Positions 16,591-25,346 of a stretch of DNA of 64,000 nt are shown here, one piece after another. Origin of the DNA: VXRD01 sp965232265 (GTDB lineage: Bacteria > Latescibacterota > UBA2968); contig CBDDPH010000002.1 in NCBI GenBank assembly GCA_965232265.1, positions 248,001 through 312,000 on the forward strand, written 5' to 3'. How positions within the stretch are numbered: position 1 is the stretch's first letter; every line of letters starts with the position of its first letter. The notes beneath the pieces were generated by a model. It worked only from the letters and a program-made list of their open reading frames with translations. It did not search any database and had not been told where the DNA came from. A program made the translations under genes and the position numbers.

Positions 16591-16609
16591 GGTGGCTCCG
16601 GGGATGATT

Positions 16610-17770
16610 TTAGTAGTTTGGCGATATTTCGCGCAGGCGGTTGACTTCTTTGATCACGCGCTCTGCAACATAGTCAATTTCTACTTCGGTGTTGAATCGG
16701 CCAATGCCAAAGCGTATGCTGCTCTGCGCCATGTCATTGCTGACGCCGATGGCTTTGAGTACGTAAGACGGTTCGAGAGATGCGGATGTACAGGCTGATC
16801 CGGATGAGAGGGCCACGTCTCGCAAGCTCATGAGCAAGCTTTCGCCATCCACGCCGGCAAAGCTGATGTTGAGATTGCCCGGCAGGCGTTGTTCGGGATG
16901 GCCGTTGAGTTGTATCTGGGGCAGTGCATTGAAGAGGCGGTTTTGCAGGCGATGGCGCAAGTCCTCACTGTGTTTTGCTTCGGTTTTTATGTGTTTTTGT
17001 GCGAGCGCACAGGCTTCTCCCAGGCCCACAATACCCGGTACATTGAGGGTGCCAGAGCGCATGCCTTTTTCATGGCCCCCGCCGTCTATTTGGCCGACGA
17101 GGCGAACGCGCGGACGGCTGCGTACATAGAGCGCACCCGCGCCTTTGGGTCCGTAGAGTTTGTGGGCAGAGATGGAGAGCAGGTCAATGTGCATGGCTTC
17201 CACGTCGAGCGGGTATTTGCCAATGGCCTGTGCAGCATCTGTGTGAAAGTAGATGTTTTTTTCGCGGCATATCGCCCCGATTGCTCCAATGGCCTGGCAG
17301 GTGCCGATTTCGTTGTTGGCCGCCATGATGGAGACGAGTGCGGTGTTGTCTGTGATGGCGTTTGCGATGTCTGATGGGTCGGCAATACCGTGTGAATCTA
17401 CGGGCAATACCGTGACTGAGACGCCGTCGCGTTCCAGGGCGCGGCAAGAGTCGAGTACGGCGTGGTGTTCGGTGGCTTGCGTGATGATGTGCGGGGTTTT
17501 GGCTGCGGCGACCACGCCTTTGATGGCGAGGTTGTCGGATTCTGTGGCGCCACTGGTAAAGATGATGTCTTTGGGCTGTGCGTTAATGAGGCTGGCTATT
17601 TGTTCCCGCGCGAGGTCAACGGCATCTTCGGCATGCCACCCAAAGGTGTGTGTGCGACTGGCGGCATTGCCAAAGCGGTCTTTGAGATAGGGCAACATCG
17701 CATCGAGCACCCGTTCATCTATGGGGGTGGTGGCGTTGTTGTCGAGATATATGGGCAGTTGGGTAGGCAT
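16610..17770 (-). CDS. Cysteine desulfurase (NifS/IscS family)
   Basis: This 386-residue PLP enzyme opens with IYLDNNATTPID, the class V aminotransferase start. SISAHKLYGPKGAGALYVR (about residues 196-214) contains the PLP lysine. SSGSACTSASLEPSYVL (about 320-336) contains the catalytic cysteine in the extended loop of IscS/NifS. It removes sulfur from cysteine as a persulfide for Fe-S clusters, thiamine, Moco or tRNA thiolation. Members of this family can also release selenium from selenocysteine. The gene follows ftsY by 34 bases and precedes mrp by 19. No iscU or iscR is adjacent, so the partner scaffold is unknown. Confidence 0.94.
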   Translation of the reverse strand: MPTQLPIYLDNNATTPIDERVLDAMLPYLKDRFGNAASRTHTFGWHAEDAVDLAREQIASLINAQPKDIIFTSGATESDNLAIKGVVAAAKTPHIITQATEHHAVLDSCRALERDGVSVTVLPVDSHGIADPSDIANAITDNTALVSIMAANNEIGTCQAIGAIGAICREKNIYFHTDAAQAIGKYPLDVEAMHIDLLSISAHKLYGPKGAGALYVRSRPRVRLVGQIDGGGHEKGMRSGTLNVPGIVGLGEACALAQKHIKTEAKHSEDLRHRLQNRLFNALPQIQLNGHPEQRLPGNLNISFAGVDGESLLMSLRDVALSSGSACTSASLEPSYVLKAIGVSNDMAQSSIRFGIGRFNTEVEIDYVAERVIKEVNRLREISPNY

Positions 17771-17804
17771 GAAAAAAATATACCCTATTTTGTATTGGCG
17801 TCAA

Positions 17805-18731
17805 TTACTCAAATAGAGCCTGGACAAAGTTTTCGGGGTCGAAGTCATCCAGGTCCTCCAGGTCTTCTCCCAGGCCAACATAGCGCACGGGGAGGTCGAG
17901 TTCGTCGGCGATGGCGATGACCACTCCGCCTTTGGCAGTGCCGTCGAGTTTTGCCAGGACAAGGCCCGTGAGTTCAACTGTGCTGTGAAATTGTTTTGCC
18001 TGTATGACGGCATTTTGTCCGGTGGTGGCATCGAGTACGAGCAGGGTTTCGTGGGGGGCACCGGGCATGGATTTGGCGACGACGCGGCGGATTTTTTTGA
18101 CTTCTTCCATGAGGTTGATTTTGGTGTGCAGGCGGCCCGCTGTGTCGATGAGTACGACGTCGATGTCGCGTGCCTTGGCGGCTTGTATGGCGTCGAATGC
18201 CACGGATGCCGCGTCTGCGCCCGGTTGGTGTTGCACGATGTCACATCCCGTGCGGTTGGCCCAGCTGCCGAGTTGGTCAATGGCTGCTGCCCGAAATGTG
18301 TCTCCGGCGGCAAAGAGTACTTTTTTGCCTTCGCGGCTGAGTTTGTGAGCCATTTTGCCAATGGTGGTGGTTTTGCCCACGCCGTTGACGCCTACGACGA
18401 GGATGACGTGGGGTTTGGCTGTGATTGCGATAGAGGGCGCGGTGTCTGAAAGCAGGAGGATTTTGCGGATTTCTTCTTCGAGAAATTCCTGGACTGCGGT
18501 TTCCGGGTTTTCAACGGGTTCGCCGGTTTCAAAGCGTTCGCGCAGTTGGTCAATGATGCGGAGGGTGGGTTCTACGCCAACGTCGGCTTCTATGAGAATT
18601 TCTTCTATTTCTTCGAGGGTTTCTTCGTCGATTTCAGGACGCCGCCGAATGACTTCGCGGATTTTTTGTACCATGCCTTCGCGGGTTTTGGTCAGTCCCT
18701 TTTTTAGTTTGTCGATTAATTTTCCGAGCAT
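17805..18731 (-). CDS. ftsY: Signal recognition particle receptor FtsY
   Basis: This 308-residue SRP-family GTPase begins with the N domain (KLIDKLKKGLTKTREGMVQKI), followed by the G domain with G1 GVNGVGKTTTIGKMA (about 112-126), the DTFRAAA insertion box, DTAGRLHT (G3), TKLDG-type AKLDGTAKGG (G4) and GLGEDLEDLDDFDPENFV at the end. The long acidic A domain of E. coli FtsY is missing, as is common elsewhere. It docks SRP-ribosome complexes at the inner membrane. It is the first gene of the ftsY-nifS-mrp-moeB strand run. Confidence 0.96.
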   Translation of the reverse strand: MLGKLIDKLKKGLTKTREGMVQKIREVIRRRPEIDEETLEEIEEILIEADVGVEPTLRIIDQLRERFETGEPVENPETAVQEFLEEEIRKILLLSDTAPSIAITAKPHVILVVGVNGVGKTTTIGKMAHKLSREGKKVLFAAGDTFRAAAIDQLGSWANRTGCDIVQHQPGADAASVAFDAIQAAKARDIDVVLIDTAGRLHTKINLMEEVKKIRRVVAKSMPGAPHETLLVLDATTGQNAVIQAKQFHSTVELTGLVLAKLDGTAKGGVVIAIADELDLPVRYVGLGEDLEDLDDFDPENFVQALFE

Positions 18732-18957
18732 GAAAATTCCTTAGAGAGTGTTTTAAAATTCCTTCCGGGAGCGCAGGCGTCTCGCCTGCATGTTTTATTT
18801 TTACCCAGTGTATGTCAGTCTCTGAGCGTTTTAAAATAGCTTCTTAATGTTTTGTAAAGAGGCGTAGGCGTTATTACGATAGGGCAGAAGATACACAAAA
18901 CGGATTTATTTGCCAAAAAAAGACCGTTTATCAGAAAGATTAAAGCATAAAATTGAT
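18732..18957. repeat. ftsY upstream spacer with GCAGGCG-TCT-CGCCTGC palindrome
   Basis: GCAGGCG at 18773-18779 pairs with CGCCTGC at 18783-18789 around a 3-base loop, preceded by TTCCGGGAGC. A related GGGCGTCTCGCCC copy occurs near 62036. The rest of the spacer is AT-rich with no convincing gene. The ftsY promoter must lie here, but no clear pair of hexamers was picked out. Confidence 0.55.
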
Positions 18958-18986
18958 TTGACGTCAGAGACGAATTTTTTTTATAT
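18958..18986 (+). promoter_or_regulatory. Candidate sigma-70 promoter
   Basis: TTGACG at 18958-18963 and TTATAT at 18981-18986 are separated by exactly 17 bases, about 50 bases before the chosen start of the NTF2-like gene. Confidence 0.55.
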
Positions 18987-19036
18987 GTGGAATGGAAGGG
19001 AATCAGGCGATGCAATCTGATGGAGGATCGAGAAAA

Positions 19037-19522
19037 ATGAAGATTGGAAAAGATAATGGCATTATTGAGAGAGAGGTGATAGAGGCTCAAAAAATTTGGG
19101 GCGAAGCTATTGTCGCTATCGGTGAGGCTTATGTGCAACAGAAGGACTATAAGGCACTGGCCGAAGAGATTGTCGAGGCGTTATATGGTTATGATGAAGG
19201 CGTGGTTCTGTTTACGCCTACGAGGGCGTCAGAAAAACAATTTCGATTAAAAAAACAAGAAGCTGTATCTTATTTTGTGAGTGGCATCATCCCTGAAGAT
19301 CGCGGTTTTGCTATCCAGCCGTGGCGCAAAATCCGATTTGAGAACGCTGGGATTATTATTAACGGCGACTCGGCCATTGCAATGGGGAATTACTATTTTA
19401 CAGATGCGAATACCGCAGAAGAAGCCAAAGTGGAGTTCACGTTTGGCTATTTTAAGGATGTGAATGGCAAGTTGCGTATCAATGTACACCATTCGTCATT
19501 TCCATATAGGCCGATGCCCTGA
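19037..19522 (+). CDS. NTF2-like (SnoaL/CaMKII-association-type) hypothetical protein
   Basis: The frame is open from 18992, but ATG 19037 has GGAGG at 19022-19026, so 161 residues is the preferred product. The N-terminal half is helical (EAQKIWGEAIVAIGEAYV, then KALAEEIVEALYGY). The second half is a beta sheet: GDSAIAMGNYYFTDA, AKVEFTFGYFKDVNG and a closing VHHSSFPYRP. The final HHSS motif and the Y-F-T-D strand resemble the CaMKII association domain/SnoaL-like family, which includes small enzymes and binding proteins. No catalytic role can be assigned. It is monocistronic, with its own promoter and a terminator behind it. Confidence 0.7.
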   Translation: MKIGKDNGIIEREVIEAQKIWGEAIVAIGEAYVQQKDYKALAEEIVEALYGYDEGVVLFTPTRASEKQFRLKKQEAVSYFVSGIIPEDRGFAIQPWRKIRFENAGIIINGDSAIAMGNYYFTDANTAEEAKVEFTFGYFKDVNGKLRINVHHSSFPYRPMP

Positions 19523-19570
19523 TTTTGATTGATGGCAAAATCATCAGATGTGCGAATGCGAATTTGCACA

Positions 19571-19614
19571 AAAAAAGGACCCGCAATCGTTCGGTGGTTG
19601 CGGGTCTTTTTTTT
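19571..19614. terminator. Bidirectional rho-independent terminator
   Basis: GACCCGCAA at 19578-19586 pairs with TTGCGGGTC at 19598-19606, followed by eight Ts and preceded by seven As. It serves both the NTF2-like gene (+) and the end of the nuo operon (-). Confidence 0.92.
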
Positions 19615-19629
19615 AGTTGTTCTCACTGA

Positions 19630-21054
19630 TCAACTGATCAATGCACGAGCAGCGCGGGCGGCCAGGTCCCAGAAGGGGCCGGGGAGCGTGCCCATTGCGA
19701 TGACGAGGATGATGGTTGCCATTGCGGTGACGGCGATGAGGGGTGTGGGTTTGATGGTGTTCTGTGTGGTGGGTTCTACCCAGTAGAGTTGGCGGATGAT
19801 GAGGAGATAATAATACAGGGCGATCGCGGCGTTGATGGCAGCGATGAGGACGAGATAGAATTGTCCGCGCTGGAGGGCGGCAGAGAAGAGGAACCATTTG
19901 CCGACAAAGCCCACAGTGGGCGGGAGGCCTATGAGGCCAAACAGGCCGATGAGCAAGGTGAAGGAGAGGTATGGCGCGCGTTTGTAAAGGCCAGATACGG
20001 AGTCGATGGTGATGCGGTCTTCGCTGCGACCGATTTCACAGATGACAAGGAAGCACGCAAAGGACATGGCAAAGTAGCCAATGGCGTAAAAGATGGCAGC
20101 GGTAAGACCCCATTCGGCGAAGGTTTGAAGGGCGAGGAGTACATAACCGGCGTGGGCGACTGTGGAATATCCGAGCAGGCGTTTGAGGTCTTTTTGCGCG
20201 AGTGCGGCCAGGTTACCCAGGCTCATTGCGATGACGCTTGCCCACATGAGCGCGGTTTGGGCGTGGCCCGATTCCCAGCCACCGGGCATGGCGAGGGATA
20301 ACAGGCGGCAGAGGATGCCGATGGCGGCGATTTTGGAGACGGTGGCGATGAATGTGATGATGGGATGGGGCGCGATTTGATATGTGTCGGGTGCCCAAAA
20401 GTGGAAGGGGAAGGCGCCGAGTTTGAAGAAGAAGCCGGCGAGTGTGAGCAACAGGCCCAGGTAGAAGATGGGTTGTGCGGCGGCGTGTGGGATGCTGATG
20501 GCGGAGAAGTAGGTGGAGCCATAAGTGCCGAAGAGGAAGCTCATGCCGTAGAGCGAGACGGCAGAGGCGACCATGCCCTGTACCATGTATTTGGCGGCGC
20601 TTTCTCCGCCGATGTCGGTATTGCGGTGAAGGGCAACGAGGATATAGACGGGGTAGGCGGCCAGTTCCATAGCGACATATAGAGTGAGGAGTTCGGTGGC
20701 ACTGACCATCATCATCATGCCGAGTGTGGAAAAGATGAAGAAGAGGGGGACCTCGAGCCAACCATTGCGGTCAACGGTGAGGGGATTGGCGCTGGCGATG
20801 ACGACAAATAGGAATCCGACTGCGAGTGCTGTTTTGATCAGTTGAGAAAAGAAGTCAACCGCGTATATGCCGGGGAAGAAGGGTTCGCCTTCAAGGGGTA
20901 GAGTCCAGAGACAGGCGGCGATCATGGCTATGCCGGATGCTATGGCAATGCCCCGGGTTGTGCGATAGGACCAGTTGAGCACTGCGGCAAAAAAGAGCAC
21001 GAGGCCCATGAGCAGGCAAATAAGTTCTGGTGCGAAGAGGATAGCGTTTTCCAT
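19630..21054 (-). CDS. nuoN: NADH-quinone oxidoreductase subunit N
   Basis: This 474-residue, highly hydrophobic protein has about 14 predicted membrane helices and belongs to the antiporter-like subunit family of complex I. The conserved segments are VSATELLTLYVAMELAAYPVYILVA (with the key Glu), FKLGAFPFHFWAPDTYQ, and LAALAQKDLKRLLGYSTVAHAGY with the conserved lysines. It forms part of the proton-pumping membrane arm. It is the last gene of the operon, starting 1 base after the nuoM stop and ending before a terminator. Confidence 0.96.
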   Translation of the reverse strand: MENAILFAPELICLLMGLVLFFAAVLNWSYRTTRGIAIASGIAMIAACLWTLPLEGEPFFPGIYAVDFFSQLIKTALAVGFLFVVIASANPLTVDRNGWLEVPLFFIFSTLGMMMMVSATELLTLYVAMELAAYPVYILVALHRNTDIGGESAAKYMVQGMVASAVSLYGMSFLFGTYGSTYFSAISIPHAAAQPIFYLGLLLTLAGFFFKLGAFPFHFWAPDTYQIAPHPIITFIATVSKIAAIGILCRLLSLAMPGGWESGHAQTALMWASVIAMSLGNLAALAQKDLKRLLGYSTVAHAGYVLLALQTFAEWGLTAAIFYAIGYFAMSFACFLVICEIGRSEDRITIDSVSGLYKRAPYLSFTLLIGLFGLIGLPPTVGFVGKWFLFSAALQRGQFYLVLIAAINAAIALYYYLLIIRQLYWVEPTTQNTIKPTPLIAVTAMATIILVIAMGTLPGPFWDLAARAARALIS

Positions 21055-21055
21055 G

Positions 21056-22531
21056 TTAGAAATTACCCAAAAAAGCCACTGTCGTGCTGTTGATCAGGTC
21101 GAGCATGAGGCGGGGTACAAAGCCGAAGATTACGAGTACGGCGATTAGTATGGCGCGCGGTATCAGGTGCAGGCCAGACATGTCCTGTGCTTTCAGATTT
21201 TCCCATTTTGGATTTGGTGCGCCAAAAAAGGCCTGGTTGAAGACGCGCAAGATGTAAACCGCGGTGAGTACGAGGCCCAGGATGACGATGACGCCAGCGA
21301 TGGGGTACGTTTTTAAGGCGGCGAGGAAGACGAGTAATTCAGCCCAGAAGCTGGCCAGGCCGGGCAACCCGGCACCACACAGGCCCGCGACGATGAAGAT
21401 GGAGACCGCGCGGGGCATCTGAGTACCAAGGCCGCCAAAGTCGCCAATGGTTTTGGAGTGGGATTTGTCGTAGATATATCCCGCGGTGCTGAAAAACAGG
21501 GCGGTCATGATGCCGTGGGCAAACATCTGGAAGACTGCGCCGTTGAGGGCGTCGATTGCAGCGACCTGGCCGATGACTGCGAGGTTGAGGCCGAGGAGGA
21601 CGATACCCATGTGAGATACGGATGAAAAGCCGATGACAAATTTGAAGTCGGTCTGTCGCATGGCGACATAAGCGCCGTAGATGATTCCGATGACGGCCAA
21701 TACCACAAAGGTGGGTGCCCAGTATGCAGCGCCTTCGGGCAACAGGCGAATGCCGATTGTGAGTATGCCATAAGCACCGAGTTTCATCAGGACGCCCGCG
21801 TGTAGCATGGAGACCGCAGATGGCGCGGCAACGTGACCTGTGGGCGACCAGCCGTGGAAGGGGAACAGGCCGGCCAGGACGCCAAAGCCGACGTAGATAA
21901 AGGGATAGACAAATATTTGGAATTGGGGATCATAAGTGTGTGCGGACAGGGCAATGATGTCAAAGGTGTTGAGGCCCGCGTGGTGATAGATAGCGAGTAG
22001 GCCGGGAAAGAGGAGCGCGCTGCCGGCGAGGAGGAAGAGCATGAGTTTCATGCCGGCATACGCTCTGTTGCCGCTGCCCCATATCAGGATGAGGGGATAC
22101 ATGGGCACGACGGCGATTTCGTAAAAGAAAAAGAAGAAGAAGAGGTCCAGCGACATGAAGACGCCAAAGACGCCGATGACGAGGAGTACCATGAAGGCGA
22201 AATATTCTTTGACGCGGTCTTCGAGGTCCCACATGGTGAGCACCCCGGTAAAATAGACGATGGAATTGAGCATGACGAGAATGACGCCAAATCCGTCAAC
22301 GCCGAGGTGATAGGAGATGCCAATGGCTGCGACCCAGGGGATCATTTCTTCAAATTGAATCCCACCGGTTGTGGGGTCATAGCTCGTCCAGAGTTGCAGG
22401 CTCAATACACAGGTCAATAAGCCGCTGAGGGCGCAGATCAGCCGAATGCCCCGCACGGCTTTTTGGGGCATGAGCAAAAGGACGATGAGGGTGATGACGG
22501 GCGTGAGAAGTATGGATGAGAGAAGTGGCAT
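21056..22531 (-). CDS. nuoM: NADH-quinone oxidoreductase subunit M
   Basis: This is a 491-residue antiporter-like membrane subunit of complex I. Family segments include LFFFFFFYEIAVVPMYPLI (with the conserved Glu), FPFHGWSPTGHVAAPSAVSMLHAGVLMKLGAYG, and QTDFKFVIGFSSVSHMG with a conserved Lys. It translocates protons in the membrane arm. The gene is separated from nuoL upstream by 164 bases of repeat sequence, the largest internal gap in the operon apart from the WD40 insertion. Confidence 0.96.
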   Translation of the reverse strand: MPLLSSILLTPVITLIVLLLMPQKAVRGIRLICALSGLLTCVLSLQLWTSYDPTTGGIQFEEMIPWVAAIGISYHLGVDGFGVILVMLNSIVYFTGVLTMWDLEDRVKEYFAFMVLLVIGVFGVFMSLDLFFFFFFYEIAVVPMYPLILIWGSGNRAYAGMKLMLFLLAGSALLFPGLLAIYHHAGLNTFDIIALSAHTYDPQFQIFVYPFIYVGFGVLAGLFPFHGWSPTGHVAAPSAVSMLHAGVLMKLGAYGILTIGIRLLPEGAAYWAPTFVVLAVIGIIYGAYVAMRQTDFKFVIGFSSVSHMGIVLLGLNLAVIGQVAAIDALNGAVFQMFAHGIMTALFFSTAGYIYDKSHSKTIGDFGGLGTQMPRAVSIFIVAGLCGAGLPGLASFWAELLVFLAALKTYPIAGVIVILGLVLTAVYILRVFNQAFFGAPNPKWENLKAQDMSGLHLIPRAILIAVLVIFGFVPRLMLDLINSTTVAFLGNF

Positions 22532-22695
22532 AAATAAAGTGATTAGTGGTTAATGTAGGAGCAGGTTTCGAGCGGTGTACAACTGCGATAGCAGTTCAAC
22601 CTGCTCAGGATCGGTTTCGAGCGGCGTGTTGTGATAGCAGTTCAACCTGCCTCGCCCGATGTGGTTGGGGCGAAAATTTTTCGCCCAATCGCCTC
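22532..22695. repeat. Tandem repeat and GGGGCGA palindrome between nuoL and nuoM
   Basis: Two imperfect copies of a roughly 40-base unit (22564-22604 and 22613-22650) share GGTTTCGAGCGG at one end and ATAGCAGTTCAACCTGC at the other, with a 49-base period. A GGGGCGAAAATTTTTCGCCC palindrome follows at 22667-22686. No gene is visible. As RNA, this would put hairpins between nuoL and nuoM. Confidence 0.7.
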
Positions 22696-24519
22696 CTATC
22701 GCAATCCGAGGTAAAGCGCGACAACGGCCAATAAGATGATCGTCCAGCCCAGATAGAGTTGCATCCAGCCGCCTTGTACGCGGGTTGATTTCGCGCCTGT
22801 TCGCAAGATGCCGAGGCCAAAGCGGTCGTAATTTCCGTCGAGGACGTGGTTTTCAATCCAGTGCAAGATGCGAGACAGCGCGTGGGTGATGGCGACGATG
22901 GTGACGCGATAGATGTCGTCGATGTACCATTTGTTTGTGAACAAGGTGTTGAGGGGTGCGATTTTGCTGATGAATCCCGTGCGCTGCGCGTTGTCGCGTC
23001 CATAGTCGAGATAGGCGATCAGGATGCCGAGGATGACGATGCCTATGGTGGGGATCATCGAGATGACGCTGTGGTGCTGTGCTGTGAGGCCGAGGCCCTG
23101 AGCGATGTTGGCACCAAAAAAGCCGAGTGCGATTGCGCCCAGGGTGAGGAACAAGACGGGTACTCTCATGTTCATGGGTTCGGGATGGCTGTGATCGGTG
23201 GCAGGTTCACGGTCGGGTTTTGTGATGAGGAATATCATGCGGAATGTGTAATAGGCCGTGAGAAAGGCCGCTGTGAATGCACCGGCCATGTAGATGTTGA
23301 AGCCATTGTGACCGAGTTGGGCAAATATTTCTTCTTTGCTCCAGAATCCCGCCAATGGGGGAACGCCCGATAGGGCAGCGCCGCCGATGAGGAGGCCAAG
23401 GGTTGCCGCTTTGAGGCGGCGGCCGCCACTGCGGCCAATTTCGGCCATGCTGTTGGTGTGATAGGCGTGGATGTAGATGCCCGAGCAGAGGAAGAGCAGG
23501 GCTTTGAAGAAGGCGTGGGTGATCAGGTGGAATACGCCGGCGAAGAGGCTGCCAGCAGCGAGTGCCATGAGCATGAAGCCGAGTTGGCTGATGGACGAAT
23601 AGGCGAGTACTTTTTTGATGTCGGTATCGACCATTGCGATGGTCGATGCGAGGATTGCGGTGAAGGTGGCGATGCTCAGGACAATGAGTGCTGTGTCTTG
23701 CGCCGCCATAAAGAGCGGGTGCAGGCGGATCATGAGAAAGACGCCCGCGGCGACCATGGTGGCAGAGTGCAACAGGGCACTGACCGGGGTGGGACCTTCC
23801 ATGGCGTCGGGCAGCCAGGTGTGTAATGGGAATTGCGCGCTTTTGCCCATGATGCCGATGAAGACGAGTAGTGTGATTGCGTTGAGCAGACCCGGCGATA
23901 TCTGGGTTGAGAGGCCAGTTTGAGGGTCTAAGAGGGTGGGGATGTCGAAGTTTGAAACGAGTTGGAGGATGAGCAAAATGCCGATGAAGAGGCCGACGTC
24001 GCCCACGCGGGTCATGAGAAAGGCTTTGCGCGCTGCGCCAGCGGCTTCGGGTTTTTCAAACCAGAAACCGATGAGGAAGAACGAAGACAGGCCGACGAGT
24101 TCCCAAAAGATGAAAGATTGCAAGAGATCGACGGCATAGACAAAGCTGAGCATCGACCAGGCAAAGAAGCTGAGCATTGCAAAATAGCGCGTTTTGCCCG
24201 GGTCTTGCGCCATGTAGCCTACTGAATAGAGCATGATGCAGGCGGTGATGAAGGCGACGACAACGCCAAACATGAGGCTTGGACCGTCGAGGATGAAGCC
24301 GAATTGGAGTTGTATCGCACCGCTTTGAAACCACAAAAATCGCAGAGGTTCAACGGGTCCCTGTACGAGAAGGGCGATGGCACTCAAGAGGGATACCGCG
24401 CTGCCGAACAGGACCAATCCCTGAGCGGCTTTGGGTTGTTGTACGAGAAAGATGATGGCGATGACAAAACACGCCAGAGGGGAAATTGTGGTTAAGAGTA
24501 TGAGTGTGAGAGTGTCCAT
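22696..24519 (-). CDS. nuoL: NADH-quinone oxidoreductase subunit L
   Basis: This 607-residue protein is the largest antiporter-like subunit of complex I, with the long C-terminal arm reaching along the membrane domain. Diagnostic parts are FIFWELVGLSSFFLIGFW, AQFPLHTWLPDAMEGPTPVSALLHSATMVAAGVFL, DIKKVLAYSSISQLG and the amphipathic C-terminal section ending in a helix (WTIILLAVVALYLGLR). Its start overlaps the nuoK stop (TAATG). It works in proton translocation with nuoM and nuoN. Confidence 0.97.
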   Translation of the reverse strand: MDTLTLILLTTISPLACFVIAIIFLVQQPKAAQGLVLFGSAVSLLSAIALLVQGPVEPLRFLWFQSGAIQLQFGFILDGPSLMFGVVVAFITACIMLYSVGYMAQDPGKTRYFAMLSFFAWSMLSFVYAVDLLQSFIFWELVGLSSFFLIGFWFEKPEAAGAARKAFLMTRVGDVGLFIGILLILQLVSNFDIPTLLDPQTGLSTQISPGLLNAITLLVFIGIMGKSAQFPLHTWLPDAMEGPTPVSALLHSATMVAAGVFLMIRLHPLFMAAQDTALIVLSIATFTAILASTIAMVDTDIKKVLAYSSISQLGFMLMALAAGSLFAGVFHLITHAFFKALLFLCSGIYIHAYHTNSMAEIGRSGGRRLKAATLGLLIGGAALSGVPPLAGFWSKEEIFAQLGHNGFNIYMAGAFTAAFLTAYYTFRMIFLITKPDREPATDHSHPEPMNMRVPVLFLTLGAIALGFFGANIAQGLGLTAQHHSVISMIPTIGIVILGILIAYLDYGRDNAQRTGFISKIAPLNTLFTNKWYIDDIYRVTIVAITHALSRILHWIENHVLDGNYDRFGLGILRTGAKSTRVQGGWMQLYLGWTIILLAVVALYLGLR

Positions 24520-24824
24520 TAACCGCTCAGTTTGGTGAGTTTTTCCGCATCTATCTCGTGATACGCCCGATAGATACGCAGGATGATCGATAAAAAGATG
24601 GCGACTTCGGCGGCTGCCAGTCCAATGATGATGAGGACGAAGATCTGGCCGGTCGTGGGATCGGTGACGACAAACCGGTTAAAGGCCATGAGGTTTAAGC
24701 TGGCGGCATTCATCATGAGTTCGATGCCGATGAGCAGGGCTATGAGGTTGCGGTGGGATAGTGCGCCGATCAAACCGAGTGAAAACAGGGCTGCGCCCAC
24801 CAGAAGATAGGATTCGAGGGTCAC
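24519..24824 (-). CDS. nuoK: NADH-quinone oxidoreductase subunit K
   Basis: This 101-residue protein has three membrane helices. The conserved glutamates lie in LLIGIELMMNAASLNLMAF and GLAAAEVAIFLSIIL, which are essential for proton transfer in the E-channel region of complex I. It overlaps nuoJ by 4 bases (ATGA) and nuoL by 1 base, showing tight translational coupling. Confidence 0.97.
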   Translation of the reverse strand: MTLESYLLVGAALFSLGLIGALSHRNLIALLIGIELMMNAASLNLMAFNRFVVTDPTTGQIFVLIIIGLAAAEVAIFLSIILRIYRAYHEIDAEKLTKLSG

Positions 24825-25333
24825 GAATTTTCCTTTGGCAAAGCCTTGCGAGCGATCAAGATGGCACCGATGATGGCCAGGAGCAAAACGAGAGAGAGGG
24901 CTTCAAAGACGACGTTGTAATGCGTGAGCAGTGCATGGCCCAACGCGCCCACAGACCAGGCTTTTTCAGATGCCGGGGACGCGATTTGTTGGAATTGCGC
25001 GCCGCGGATCAGATGGGCGACTGCGCCAAAGAAGATGACGGCACAGGCTATAGCGAAGCCGAGTTTTCGGGCGTCGGGATCGGGCGGGCGAATGGACATG
25101 GCAATGGAGAGCATCATGGCAAATACAATGGCAACGGTTATGCCGCCAATGTAGATGAGTACTTGCATGGCTGCGACAAATGGACTGCCGAGGCTGAGAA
25201 ACAGTCCCGCCAGTCCAAGGAGACTGATACCCAGGCCGATGATGGCGTAGAGTATCTGGCGAGAGAATGCCGCGAGGCCCCCACCGATGAGGACGAGGGC
25301 TACAAATGTGTAGATGACAGCCTGCTCGAGCAT
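24821..25333 (-). CDS. nuoJ: NADH-quinone oxidoreductase subunit J
   Basis: This 170-residue membrane protein has five predicted helices. AIIGLGISLLGLAGLFLSLGSPFVAAMQVLIYIGGITVAIVFAMML contains the conserved third helix of NuoJ, whose pi-bulge gates the central water chain. It begins 13 bases after nuoI and overlaps nuoK. Confidence 0.95.
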   Translation of the reverse strand: MLEQAVIYTFVALVLIGGGLAAFSRQILYAIIGLGISLLGLAGLFLSLGSPFVAAMQVLIYIGGITVAIVFAMMLSIAMSIRPPDPDARKLGFAIACAVIFFGAVAHLIRGAQFQQIASPASEKAWSVGALGHALLTHYNVVFEALSLVLLLAIIGAILIARKALPKENS

Positions 25334-25346
25334 TGTTGTTCTCCGT

